Source: CAYYAQ01 sp964469555 (lineage in GTDB: Bacteria > Planctomycetota > UBA1135 > UBA2386). Taken from it: a DNA stretch of 18,086 nt. The notes under the pieces were generated by a model that ran no database searches, was not told the origin of the DNA, and was given only the letters and a program-made list of their open reading frames with translations. The stretch spans positions 1-18,086 of the forward strand of contig CAYYAQ010000106.1 in the NCBI GenBank assembly GCA_964469555.1, read 5' to 3'. Shown here piece after piece: positions 8,375-14,604 of this stretch. Within the stretch, counting starts at the first letter, position 1. The number at the start of each line of letters is the position of its first letter. The position numbers and the translations under genes were made by a program.

Positions 8375-8721
8375 GACAAGTGATCCAAGCGGCCTGTGCA
8401 CGGCGGGGCTGCGACGACGCGAGGCGGCTACCCGACGTGGAAAGCACCAAGACTATACCTCAGCCCGGATACCAACAAGGGAGTCGGCCCGTCTACCACC
8501 CGACCTCGAGGCGGTGCGGGTGGCGCTCGTCCAGGTCGACCCGAAGAGGGTAAGGGGTTCAAGCCCAGATTATCGGGGGGGGTAAGGCGGACAACTCCGG
8601 AATCTGACGGCGATCGACTCCAGCTCTGGGCTGGCTGGTCGGCCCCGAGATCGTGCGACGCGGTCTACCAACCCCCCTCGGAATTCAACGTCAACCGAAC
8701 GACGCATGGAGCGCCAGGTAG
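8375..8721. other. Non-coding stretch upstream of SBBP gene, contains the 55-bp repeat
   Basis: I see no gene I would support here. A plus-strand frame is open from 8396 to 8977, but its composition (Arg/Pro/Gly-rich, no recognisable motif) and its conflict with the sigma-like frame after 8722 argue against it. The stretch must hold the SBBP promoter (minus strand), though no convincing -35/-10 pair stands out. The repeat at 8546-8600 sits in the middle. Confidence 0.5.
8546..8600 (+). repeat. 55-bp direct repeat, copy 1
   Basis: These 55 bases match 18032-18086 exactly and in the same orientation. The match includes a run of eight G (8575-8582). The left boundary is sharp: the base before it differs (A here, G in copy 2). 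The right boundary is unknown because copy 2 hits the window end. Inside, GGGTAAGG occurs twice, at 8548-8555 and 8580-8587, 32 bp apart. It ends with a small hairpin CGGA-CAAC-TCCG. I do not recognise the family. Confidence 0.9.
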
Positions 8722-8910
8722 TACATTGCACGGTCGAGTCCCGTCGATTCGGCGACCGCAAGGCTCCGCGTCGAAGAAAAACCCGATCCTGCACCGTACG
8801 CTGCCCGCGACCGAACGCAGGCGGCCTTCCTCTCTGCCCTTTCCGCGATCCAGCGGGGTCAGCAACCGGACAACTTTCGGTCCTGGCTCCTCAAGATCGC
8901 GGTCAACGAG
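8722..8910 (+). pseudogene. ECF sigma factor region-2 remnant
   Basis: After a TAG at 8719-8721 the plus frame reads through TQAAFLSALSAIQ and then NFRSWLLKIAVNEV (about 8815-8913). This resembles region 2 of an ECF RNA polymerase sigma factor, where 'Q..FL.A...' is followed by a 'FR.WL..IA.N' helix that binds core RNA polymerase and the -10 element. The piece has no ATG, GTG or TTG start in frame, lacks the rest of region 2 and all of region 4, and runs without a stop into the next ORF. I read it as a truncated, non-functional relic. The identification rests on about 35 residues, so a chance resemblance cannot be excluded. Confidence 0.5.
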
Positions 8911-9717
8911 GTGCGGATGGGCCATCTCGATCTCGACGATGCCAAGAACCTTCCGCTCCCTGAGAACATCGAGTTGACGCTCGTGGAGAGCCGCACCGGT
9001 CTGGCGCAGACGCCCGAGCACACGCTCATCGACGAGAAGACGCAAGTCGTCGACGGTGCCGCGTTCGACTGCGCCCTGGCACCCGGCGTGTATCGGATCC
9101 TGGGGTCCTACCGCACCTCGGAGTCTTCGACTACGGAGTTCGAGTTCGGCCGCGTGGAACTTCTGGAGGACCGCACGGACGCCGTCATCCACATCCCCTG
9201 GGTGTCCCGCATCCGGGTCAAGGCCACGGACGTCGTCGAGGGACGACCGATCAAGACACACCGGGACGGGATCATGTCATGGATTCGCGCAACGGACGGC
9301 AGCAGGACGGGCCGACATCGGCCTTTTCTCTCACCGGGGCGGTACGAGATCCATTACATCGCGACGGGCTACCAACCCTACCACGGCGGCTTCGAGGTCG
9401 GTCGAACCACCGACACCGAAGTCGCGGTCGAGATGGTCCCGGGCCAAGGTGCGGTATTCGCCGGCAAGGTCGTGGACAAGAGTACGGGACGGCCGCTCAA
9501 CCAGAGCGCGACCATCACCTGCAATCCGTCCAGCGATCCCGACAACGGTCTGTGGAAAGAACTCGGGCGGTTGGTGGCAAAGCTAGAGCGTCAGCTTCGG
9601 ACAAAACACGCAGATCCTCGGTCACTTGCCGATCGAACCACGTACGGCAGGACCCAGGGCGAGTCCTCGAATCGCGAGATTCCCACGAGCACCGAGAACT
9701 CCGACGCGGCGCGATAG
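8911..9717 (+). CDS. Carboxypeptidase-regulatory-like (beta-sandwich) protein, probably truncated at both ends
   Basis: The open frame runs from GTG 8911 (ATG at 8917 also possible) to TAG 9715-9717, 268 residues. Residues about 10-205 look like a real protein built of small beta-sandwich units: FDCALAPGVYRILGSY, RPFLSPGRYEIHYIATGYQPY and VFAGKVVDKSTGRPL. Such 'G.Y.i...GY' and 'G.V.D..TG.PL' patterns typify carboxypeptidase-regulatory-like domains of secreted proteins. From about residue 215 (near 9560) codon choice and composition become random, suggesting that the original C-terminus is lost. At the 5' end there is no signal peptide, and the frame continues upstream without a stop into the sigma-factor remnant. 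It is probably an internal fragment of a larger exported protein left by rearrangement. No Shine-Dalgarno site is evident. Confidence 0.5.
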   Translation: MRMGHLDLDDAKNLPLPENIELTLVESRTGLAQTPEHTLIDEKTQVVDGAAFDCALAPGVYRILGSYRTSESSTTEFEFGRVELLEDRTDAVIHIPWVSRIRVKATDVVEGRPIKTHRDGIMSWIRATDGSRTGRHRPFLSPGRYEIHYIATGYQPYHGGFEVGRTTDTEVAVEMVPGQGAVFAGKVVDKSTGRPLNQSATITCNPSSDPDNGLWKELGRLVAKLERQLRTKHADPRSLADRTTYGRTQGESSNREIPTSTENSDAAR

Positions 9718-10035
9718 CCGCACGGACAAGGCGCCACCGACGTAGACCGAGTCACCGAGACCAGCGCTGTCCTCGCCGGCGATGCCGAACTCGACGCCAC
9801 CGTGGAACTCGAACCGTCCGTTGCGCTGCGACAAGAATCGGGCGGACAGACTCGTGTCGTACACGTCGTTGAACGGATCCGCGATGCCCGGCACCGGCGA
9901 GGCGCGGCGTCGGGGAATCGGCGCGCGGAGAGCATCGGCTTTGCGAAAGCCGTGCTGTCGGCCGCTGATGTCCAGCGGAGGGGAACCGAGATGGCCTTCG
10001 AGAAAACCTATCCCGAAATGAGAACCGCGACGCAC
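9622..10035 (-). pseudogene. ORF fragment, possibly from an outer-membrane-type beta-rich protein
   Basis: The minus frame from GTG 10035 to TGA 9622 gives 137 residues. The middle part (DPFNDVYDTSLSARFLSQR, FEFHGGVEFGIAGED, DSVYVGGALSVRL; about 9710-9900) has alternating hydrophobic/polar text and high-GC third positions as in real genes here, and loosely resembles beta-barrel strands. The last ~30 residues look random and overlap the tail of the plus-strand ORF. The GTG start lies inside the terminator-like hairpin of the protease operon, so it is probably not a genuine start. I cannot name a family. It is best read as a gene remnant; the alternative is a chance ORF. Confidence 0.3.
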
Positions 10036-10056
10036 GACTATGTCGTACGTCGCGGT
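10015..10056 (-). terminator. Terminator-like hairpin after the matrixin gene
   Basis: ACCGCGACG (10024-10032) pairs with CGTCGCGGT (10048-10056). After one mismatch, ACGAC (10034-10038) pairs with GTCGT (10042-10046) around a TAT loop, so 14 of 15 positions pair. Read on the minus strand it begins 26 nt after the protease stop codon and is followed by TCTCATTTC, a weak T-rich run. Position and stem strength suit an intrinsic terminator for the two-gene unit upstream; the poor T-run is the main doubt. Confidence 0.6.
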
Positions 10057-10082
10057 CGGCGCTGGCCTGGAATCAGGTCAGG

Positions 10083-11831
10083 CTACAGGTTGCCGCCGAC
10101 GTAGATGTCGAGGGCGTTCGAGTGCACGACCTTGATGACGGTGGGTGCGCCCGAATCGATGACCATGCACTGCAGGTAGAAGTGCTTGCCGATATCCGAA
10201 CGGTTGTTCGGGATCCTCGTGGTGAAGGTGAAGACTCCGCTGGAGTTGTAGACGATCGGGACTTCCAGATCGAGGCTGACATCCAACGTACAATTTCCCA
10301 TCTGGAGGAACCTGAGGTACAGGGGCAGCGGGATCGCGCCCCACCTCATCATGGAGAGACCGAGGTACAGCCTGCCGAACGAAGCCGGCTTGGCGTTGCT
10401 ACAAGTGATCGTGATGATGCTGTTCAGGTCGGGATGACCCGAGCCCGTCAGGAACGGAACCCTGTTGTTGGTGCCGGGGCAGCCCGTGCCATAGCGCATC
10501 ATCGTGCCGTGGACGTGGCGGTAGTACTCCGCCGTGGCCGTCTTGCTGGACGTCAGACTGATGGTCGCGGTACGGCTCGTGGTCGATCCACCCGTGTAGA
10601 CCCAGCGCTTGAACGGATTCGCACCCATCACCGCCGGAGCGGTCAAGCTGACCGTCGGGTTACCCCAGTACCACCGAGTGAACGCCGTGCTGCCGTTCTT
10701 CAGACTATTGCGGTCCGTCAGGCTCACGGTGATCGGGACTCCGGAAGTCGGGTTCGTCGAACGCACGGTCAAGGCACGAGAAAAAGCGTTGGTCACGGTG
10801 ACCTTGCCGACGACCGAATCGTTGTCGTTTTCGAAACCACCGGTGCCGGTCTCCGAGACCTTGCTGGTGTTGTCGAAGATGACACCGAGATAGTAGGTGC
10901 CAGGCGCCTGCGTATTCGGGATCGTGCCATTCAGGCTGTAGTAGCCCGCAGCGTGGGCCCCCCACGCTCCGGTGAACGAGTACTCACCAATCCGCGCGTC
11001 ACCCGTCGAGATGCTGCCGCCCGGGATGCTGACGTTGCTCTGGTTGGAGAGCCAGAACTGCACGGCGCGACTCGAGCCTGCGGCCCAAGTGCCCGTCGTC
11101 GTCAAACGACGCGCACCGCTGGACCCCGTCGTGGAGGACGGGTTACGCCAACGACCTGCGTGCACGTTGCGCACGGTCGTCGAGGCGGGATACAACACGC
11201 GCAAGCCATGCTTGTCCGTGGCGTGCGGCATCATGCCGGAGCCGCCATGATCCGGGACTCCGGCTCCATCCGAGTAGATGGAGTTCATGTTCGCCAACGT
11301 CCGGTTCTCGTGATCGAACCCAACCGCGTGCAAGGCTTCGTGGCGCGCCACGGTGCGGAAGTCGTACGGCGAGGAGCCACGGGCCGGTTCGGCATCCGAG
11401 CCGTAGATGCTCGTCGTCCATGAGTAGCGCGTGTTGAACCAGATGTCGCAGTCTTTCAACGTGGAGCCGGTCCAACGCACGAACGTCACGGCGAGGTAGC
11501 CCGCCGTAGCACCCGGGTCGAAGCGAATCCAGACGTTCTTGCCGTCACCGTGGTTCGTGTGCGAATCGTTGGCACGGAGGATGCCAGCCTTGAAGCTCGT
11601 GTCGCCGACGTCGCGCATGTCCGACAACGCCCAGTTGGCCGCGAGGTTCCACTTGTTGAGGGAGTGGGTCGACGTTCCATCGCCAAACGAAGCGGGCCGA
11701 AGAGTCGCAACGTAATGGAACCCGCCGGAGAGCGGCCACTTCGGTGACCCGGAGAACAGCACGTAGCCACTCGAAGCGACCGCGATACCCGCGAGGGCCG
11801 CGAGGCTGAGGATCTTGGTTGAGAGTTTCAT
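10083..11831 (-). CDS. Secreted matrixin-type zinc metalloprotease with CARDB-like and C-terminal secretion-type modules
   Basis: The protein has 582 residues starting at ATG 11831, with GGAGGT nine bases upstream. Residues 1-~25 form a signal peptide (MKLSTKILSLAALAGIAVAS). Residues ~30-215 are a metzincin/matrixin catalytic domain. HEALHAVGFDH at 164-174 is a full HExxHxxGxxH zinc site (His164, Glu165, His168, His174), followed by a Met-turn-like SGMMPHATD at 198-206. The fold opens with KWPL..GFHYV, typical of matrixin starts. Residues ~255-350 look like a CARDB beta-sandwich (QFWLSNQSN ... GTYYLGVIFDN). Residues ~352-440 resemble a divergent InlB/bacterial repeat (FKRWVYTGGS ... KTATAEY). 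Residues ~447-582, from GTGCPG onward, are a beta domain I associate with planctomycete exported proteins. The enzyme should hydrolyse peptide bonds outside the cytoplasm; the substrate is unknown. No obvious prodomain cysteine switch is seen. The start codon follows the upstream stop by two bases, implying translational coupling. Confidence 0.92.
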   Translation of the reverse strand: MKLSTKILSLAALAGIAVASSGYVLFSGSPKWPLSGGFHYVATLRPASFGDGTSTHSLNKWNLAANWALSDMRDVGDTSFKAGILRANDSHTNHGDGKNVWIRFDPGATAGYLAVTFVRWTGSTLKDCDIWFNTRYSWTTSIYGSDAEPARGSSPYDFRTVARHEALHAVGFDHENRTLANMNSIYSDGAGVPDHGGSGMMPHATDKHGLRVLYPASTTVRNVHAGRWRNPSSTTGSSGARRLTTTGTWAAGSSRAVQFWLSNQSNVSIPGGSISTGDARIGEYSFTGAWGAHAAGYYSLNGTIPNTQAPGTYYLGVIFDNTSKVSETGTGGFENDNDSVVGKVTVTNAFSRALTVRSTNPTSGVPITVSLTDRNSLKNGSTAFTRWYWGNPTVSLTAPAVMGANPFKRWVYTGGSTTSRTATISLTSSKTATAEYYRHVHGTMMRYGTGCPGTNNRVPFLTGSGHPDLNSIITITCSNAKPASFGRLYLGLSMMRWGAIPLPLYLRFLQMGNCTLDVSLDLEVPIVYNSSGVFTFTTRIPNNRSDIGKHFYLQCMVIDSGAPTVIKVVHSNALDIYVGGNL

Positions 11832-11833
11832 GA

Positions 11834-12637
11834 CTACTTCACCTCCCCGTTGATGGTCAGCAGCGACCGCGCCGACATGCGGACACCGGAGTCACTTTGC
11901 GCGGAAACGACCAGGGGCGCCGCGTTCTTGCGCTGCACAACCGGCTTCTGAGTCGTCTTGCCCTCGGATGCAGGGCCCTTGACGTTGCTTCCACCGAAGC
12001 CGATGACCGGCACGCTAGTCGCCTTCTGCTCGGCCTTCGCCTTCGCGTCGGCCTTGGCCTTGGCGGCCTCCTCCTTCGCCGAGACGTCGGGGTCGGCCGG
12101 CTTGTAACCGGACTTCGCATCGACGGCCTGCGGGGCTTCTTGAACCTTGACGGGACCAGGCTTGGCCGCGAACACGAAGCGATCCTTCTGGATGCCGATC
12201 AGTTCCTGGCCGAGCGTGTTGAGCAGCACCTCGCGGCTGTTCACGATCTTGACCTCGAAGCAACCCTGATGGAAGCCGACGACCGGCGACACCTTCTTGC
12301 CGCTGAGACCGTTGACGTAGAGCAGGTAGCGGCTGCCGACTTTGAACTTCGGCATCATCGCGACCTTGAGGTGGTCGTTGCCGATGCTGCCACCGACGAA
12401 GCGCAAGGTCACGGACTTGCCGAGCTTGCCCTTGTGGACGGTGAGATGACCGAACGTGACGTGCGTGGCGATCGTTTCCTTGCCTCGCTCGTAGCGAGCG
12501 GCGGACTTGGTAACGGTCCCGGTGAGGATCACGTGAGAGGACTTGAGAATCTCCGAATAGAACATCGGAGGAACGATCGTCGGAGGCGGCGCTACCGGAC
12601 CAGAGGTCAGCAAGGCCGCTGCGAACACATGTAGCAT
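11834..12637 (-). CDS. Secreted protein of unknown function, paired with the matrixin protease
   Basis: The protein has 267 residues from ATG 12637. This start is chosen because AAGGAG sits six bases upstream and a signal peptide (MLHVFAAALLTSGPVA) follows; the frame is open further to 12751, but that extension is charged and unlikely. Residues ~25-135 form a compact domain with VILTGTV, HVTFGHLTVHKG, VTLRFVGGSIGN, MPKFKVGSRYLLYV and SPVVGFHQGCFEV. I recognise this general pattern (a domain ending in 'MP.F..G.RYLL.V') from planctomycete secreted proteins encoded next to matrixin-like proteases, but no biochemical role is known to me. Residues ~187-206 are an Ala/Lys/Glu helix reminiscent of TolA-like linkers, followed by a low-complexity tail. 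Its TAG is two bases before the protease ATG, so the two are almost certainly co-translated. It could be a chaperone, inhibitor or anchor for the protease; that is inference from context only. Confidence 0.85.
   Translation of the reverse strand: MLHVFAAALLTSGPVAPPPTIVPPMFYSEILKSSHVILTGTVTKSAARYERGKETIATHVTFGHLTVHKGKLGKSVTLRFVGGSIGNDHLKVAMMPKFKVGSRYLLYVNGLSGKKVSPVVGFHQGCFEVKIVNSREVLLNTLGQELIGIQKDRFVFAAKPGPVKVQEAPQAVDAKSGYKPADPDVSAKEEAAKAKADAKAKAEQKATSVPVIGFGGSNVKGPASEGKTTQKPVVQRKNAAPLVVSAQSDSGVRMSARSLLTINGEVK
11841..11846 (-). promoter_or_regulatory. Ribosome binding site of the matrixin gene
   Basis: GGAGGT on the minus strand lies nine bases before ATG 11831, inside the last codons of the upstream gene. 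This supports both the start choice and coupled translation of the pair. Confidence 0.75.
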
Positions 12638-12643
12638 GATTGG

Positions 12644-12649
12644 CTCCTT
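12644..12649 (-). promoter_or_regulatory. Ribosome binding site that fixes the start of the unknown secreted protein
   Basis: AAGGAG on the minus strand lies six bases before ATG 12637. It favours this start over the longer open frame reaching 12751, and the signal peptide begins directly at this ATG. Confidence 0.8.
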
Positions 12650-12764
12650 CAAAAGCGAGAGAAGTTGAGGCGGGGTAGGCAACAATCGAACGAACCTAGC
12701 GAGGTGCTCCGATCCCTGATGTCGCCACCCGGCGAGTCTAGCTTTCGCCAATCGATGCGCCCAA

Positions 12765-12794
12765 CGGATAAGGGGGAATCATCCTGATTATCCG
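12765..12794. repeat. Inverted repeat upstream of the secreted protein/protease operon
   Basis: CGGATAA (12765-12771) pairs with TTATCCG (12788-12794) around a 16-nt loop, about 130 bases upstream of ATG 12637. The 218-base gap between the GT39 stop and this operon holds no gene and must contain the operon's promoter, so the dyad could be an operator. On the plus strand it is followed by C and five T, as in an intrinsic terminator, but no plus-strand gene ends there. The short stem and long loop keep confidence low. Confidence 0.35.
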
Positions 12795-12855
12795 CTTTTT
12801 GCGCTCAACGAAAATACAGATGCAGCACGCATGTCGAGCGCACGCGTGTCGGTGT

Positions 12856-14547
12856 CTACTTGCCCAAGGACCCGGCGCGAAGACGGCGCGCTCGCGTGCG
12901 CTGCTTCTCCGACAGCACCGCCGCCGCGGTGCGCTCTCCACCGCGATCGAAGCAGAGTTCAGCGATCTCTTCCTCGAGACGTGGGTTGTCACGGAGGGCT
13001 TCGCGGAGTTTCGCGTGAGCCTCGGTCAGATCGCCTCGAATCAGCAAGATGGTGCCGATCTGCATCTTCGACCGCGACGCGTAGGGCTCATGGTAGTACG
13101 CAGACACCGCGAAGTGTTGCAGCGCAGCGTCGAACTCCTTCTTCCGAACGAACGCGTTCCCTAACGCAAAGTGCCCATCGCTTGGCTTGTCCACACGGAC
13201 TCCATCCACGCTCTCAGCCTGCAATGCGAGCAATATCCCGAGGACTACGACGAGGCCGGCGCGGCTCAGGAGGGCCCGAGTCTCGCGCGCCCGCCACGCC
13301 TCCTGCGTACGGACAAGGAAGACCGCGGCGAGAATCATCAGAACCGGGATCGCCGGCACGCGATACCGAGCCGTGACGAAGAACGGCAGGAAGCTCGATA
13401 GGTAGACGACGACGAAACCCGCGAACAACCACCACCACCGGTCACGCCGGTTCGACAAGACACCGCCGATGCCGAACGGGGCGAGAAGCCAAAAGCTCAA
13501 GAAGAGCGGCAGACCGAGGATGACCGAGCGGTTCGCGAAGAAGTAGATGTTCTGGTTGTTGGAGTCCTCGAGCGGATTGAACAACAAACCGAGCTTGCGC
13601 AGATAGAGCAGCGCGGCATCCCCGGGGTGCTCGAGCCAGAAGTCGACGCCGCGCCCAAACCAGTAGCTCGACACCTCGGAAGGCCGCAGCTTTCGACCCG
13701 CCGCACGCTCCGCGATCCAGACCGTGTCCTGGTAGCCGCCGAGCCACGTCGCGCGGGTTCCGGGGACCACGGCTGTCTTGCCATCGCTGAACTCGTTGTT
13801 GCCGATGTAGAAGTTGACCCCGGCCTGCGACGCTATCACGACGAAGTCGCGGCCAACTACGTAGTTCCGCATGGTCACCGCACCGACCGGAAGGATCAGG
13901 CCCGCGACGAATGCGGCGAGCGCGACCCCGATACCAGCCTTGGCGTCCCGGCGATAGACGACCACCAGCCAAAGGACGACGAATGGCGCAAAGACCAGGA
14001 TGTTGGGACGCGTGATCGCGGAGAGCCCGAGCAGCATTCCGGTAGCGAAGTACCACCAGCCATCGTGGCGCGCATGGCTCACCGCACGGTGCAAACACCA
14101 GAACGCCGCGAGATTCAGGAAGTTGATAAGGGAAGGCAGCAGCAGTTCGCCTTCGAAGTAGATGAACACCCAGTACAGCGTCGCCATACCGCCCGCGAGG
14201 AGACCGACACGGAACCCATAGATGCGACGCGCCAGGTCGTAGAGCAGCACACAACTCGTCGCGCCGAGCACGAACTGCGCGACCCGGATCGCCACGAATG
14301 ATTCGTACGACTGCCCGAACCAACTGACGAACAGTGCCATGAAGTGTGGATACAGCGGCGCGCGAAAAAACGGCTCAGGCCCCATCCCACCGGACTCCAC
14401 GATCGACCACGCCCAGAACGTGTGGAACTGGGCGTCCATCGCAGGCGAATCGAAGAGCGGCGAATCCGACTGGCACCACAGATAGATGAGCCGAATCGCC
14501 AACGCCGTGGCGAAGATGCTCAGCGCTGCGATTCGTTCACGGGACAT
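12856..14547 (-). CDS. GT39-like membrane glycosyltransferase with C-terminal TPR tail
   Basis: The protein has 563 residues from ATG 14547. The open frame extends to 15075, but that part is antisense to the divergent gene and highly charged, so I reject it. It is a polytopic membrane protein with about 10-11 hydrophobic segments. The first loop contains Asp38 in PAMDAQFH and then FFRAPLYPHF at 60-69. This matches the GT-C (PMT/ArnT-type, family 39) architecture, where an Asp in the first extracytoplasmic loop is catalytic and RAPLYP is typical. Such enzymes move a sugar from a polyprenyl-phosphate donor to a protein or lipid on the outer face of the membrane. Arg-Pro-Asn in AITRPNILVF is another common feature. 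Residues ~455-550 form one or two TPR-like helical pairs (GHFALGNAFVRKKEFDAALQ). Acceptor and donor cannot be told from sequence. The start lies 57 bases from the divergent start of the next gene, suggesting a shared promoter region. Confidence 0.88.
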   Translation of the reverse strand: MSRERIAALSIFATALAIRLIYLWCQSDSPLFDSPAMDAQFHTFWAWSIVESGGMGPEPFFRAPLYPHFMALFVSWFGQSYESFVAIRVAQFVLGATSCVLLYDLARRIYGFRVGLLAGGMATLYWVFIYFEGELLLPSLINFLNLAAFWCLHRAVSHARHDGWWYFATGMLLGLSAITRPNILVFAPFVVLWLVVVYRRDAKAGIGVALAAFVAGLILPVGAVTMRNYVVGRDFVVIASQAGVNFYIGNNEFSDGKTAVVPGTRATWLGGYQDTVWIAERAAGRKLRPSEVSSYWFGRGVDFWLEHPGDAALLYLRKLGLLFNPLEDSNNQNIYFFANRSVILGLPLFLSFWLLAPFGIGGVLSNRRDRWWWLFAGFVVVYLSSFLPFFVTARYRVPAIPVLMILAAVFLVRTQEAWRARETRALLSRAGLVVVLGILLALQAESVDGVRVDKPSDGHFALGNAFVRKKEFDAALQHFAVSAYYHEPYASRSKMQIGTILLIRGDLTEAHAKLREALRDNPRLEEEIAELCFDRGGERTAAAVLSEKQRTRARRLRAGSLGK

Positions 14548-14604
14548 CCGTGTGGGGAGCCTAATGGAAAACCCCTTCCCTCTCTCGCGTCGAACTGTAT
14601 TCCT
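14548..14604. promoter_or_regulatory. Divergent intergenic region between GT39 gene and membrane/SAM-domain gene
   Basis: These 57 bases separate two divergent start codons and must contain, or lie next to, both promoters unless transcription starts within the coding regions. TATTCC lies immediately before ATG 14605, but its spacing is too close for a normal -10 unless the transcript is leaderless. No Shine-Dalgarno site is clear on either side. Confidence 0.4.

Noticed and set aside
8546..8575. Possible tRNA T-arm: GGGTTCAAGCCC inside the repeat
   Set aside because: The text resembles a T-loop, but the stem fails after two pairs, no acceptor or anticodon arm can be built upstream, and upstream sequence differs between the two copies.
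8396..8977. Plus-strand open frame across the repeat, 193 codons
   Set aside because: It is low-complexity Arg/Pro/Gly/Ser text with no motif, and it conflicts with the sigma-like frame after 8722.
10122..11423. Long plus-strand open frame, 433 codons
   Set aside because: It is antisense to the matrixin protease and its modules. The composition is Arg-rich, with no family resemblance.
12765..12800. Intrinsic terminator on the plus strand (stem followed by five T)
   Set aside because: No plus-strand gene or plausible transcript ends there. It is kept only as an inverted repeat.
14344..14604. N-terminal extension of the membrane/SAM-domain gene
   Set aside because: It is antisense to the first part of the GT39-like gene. 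ATG 14605 gives a normal start just before the first TM.
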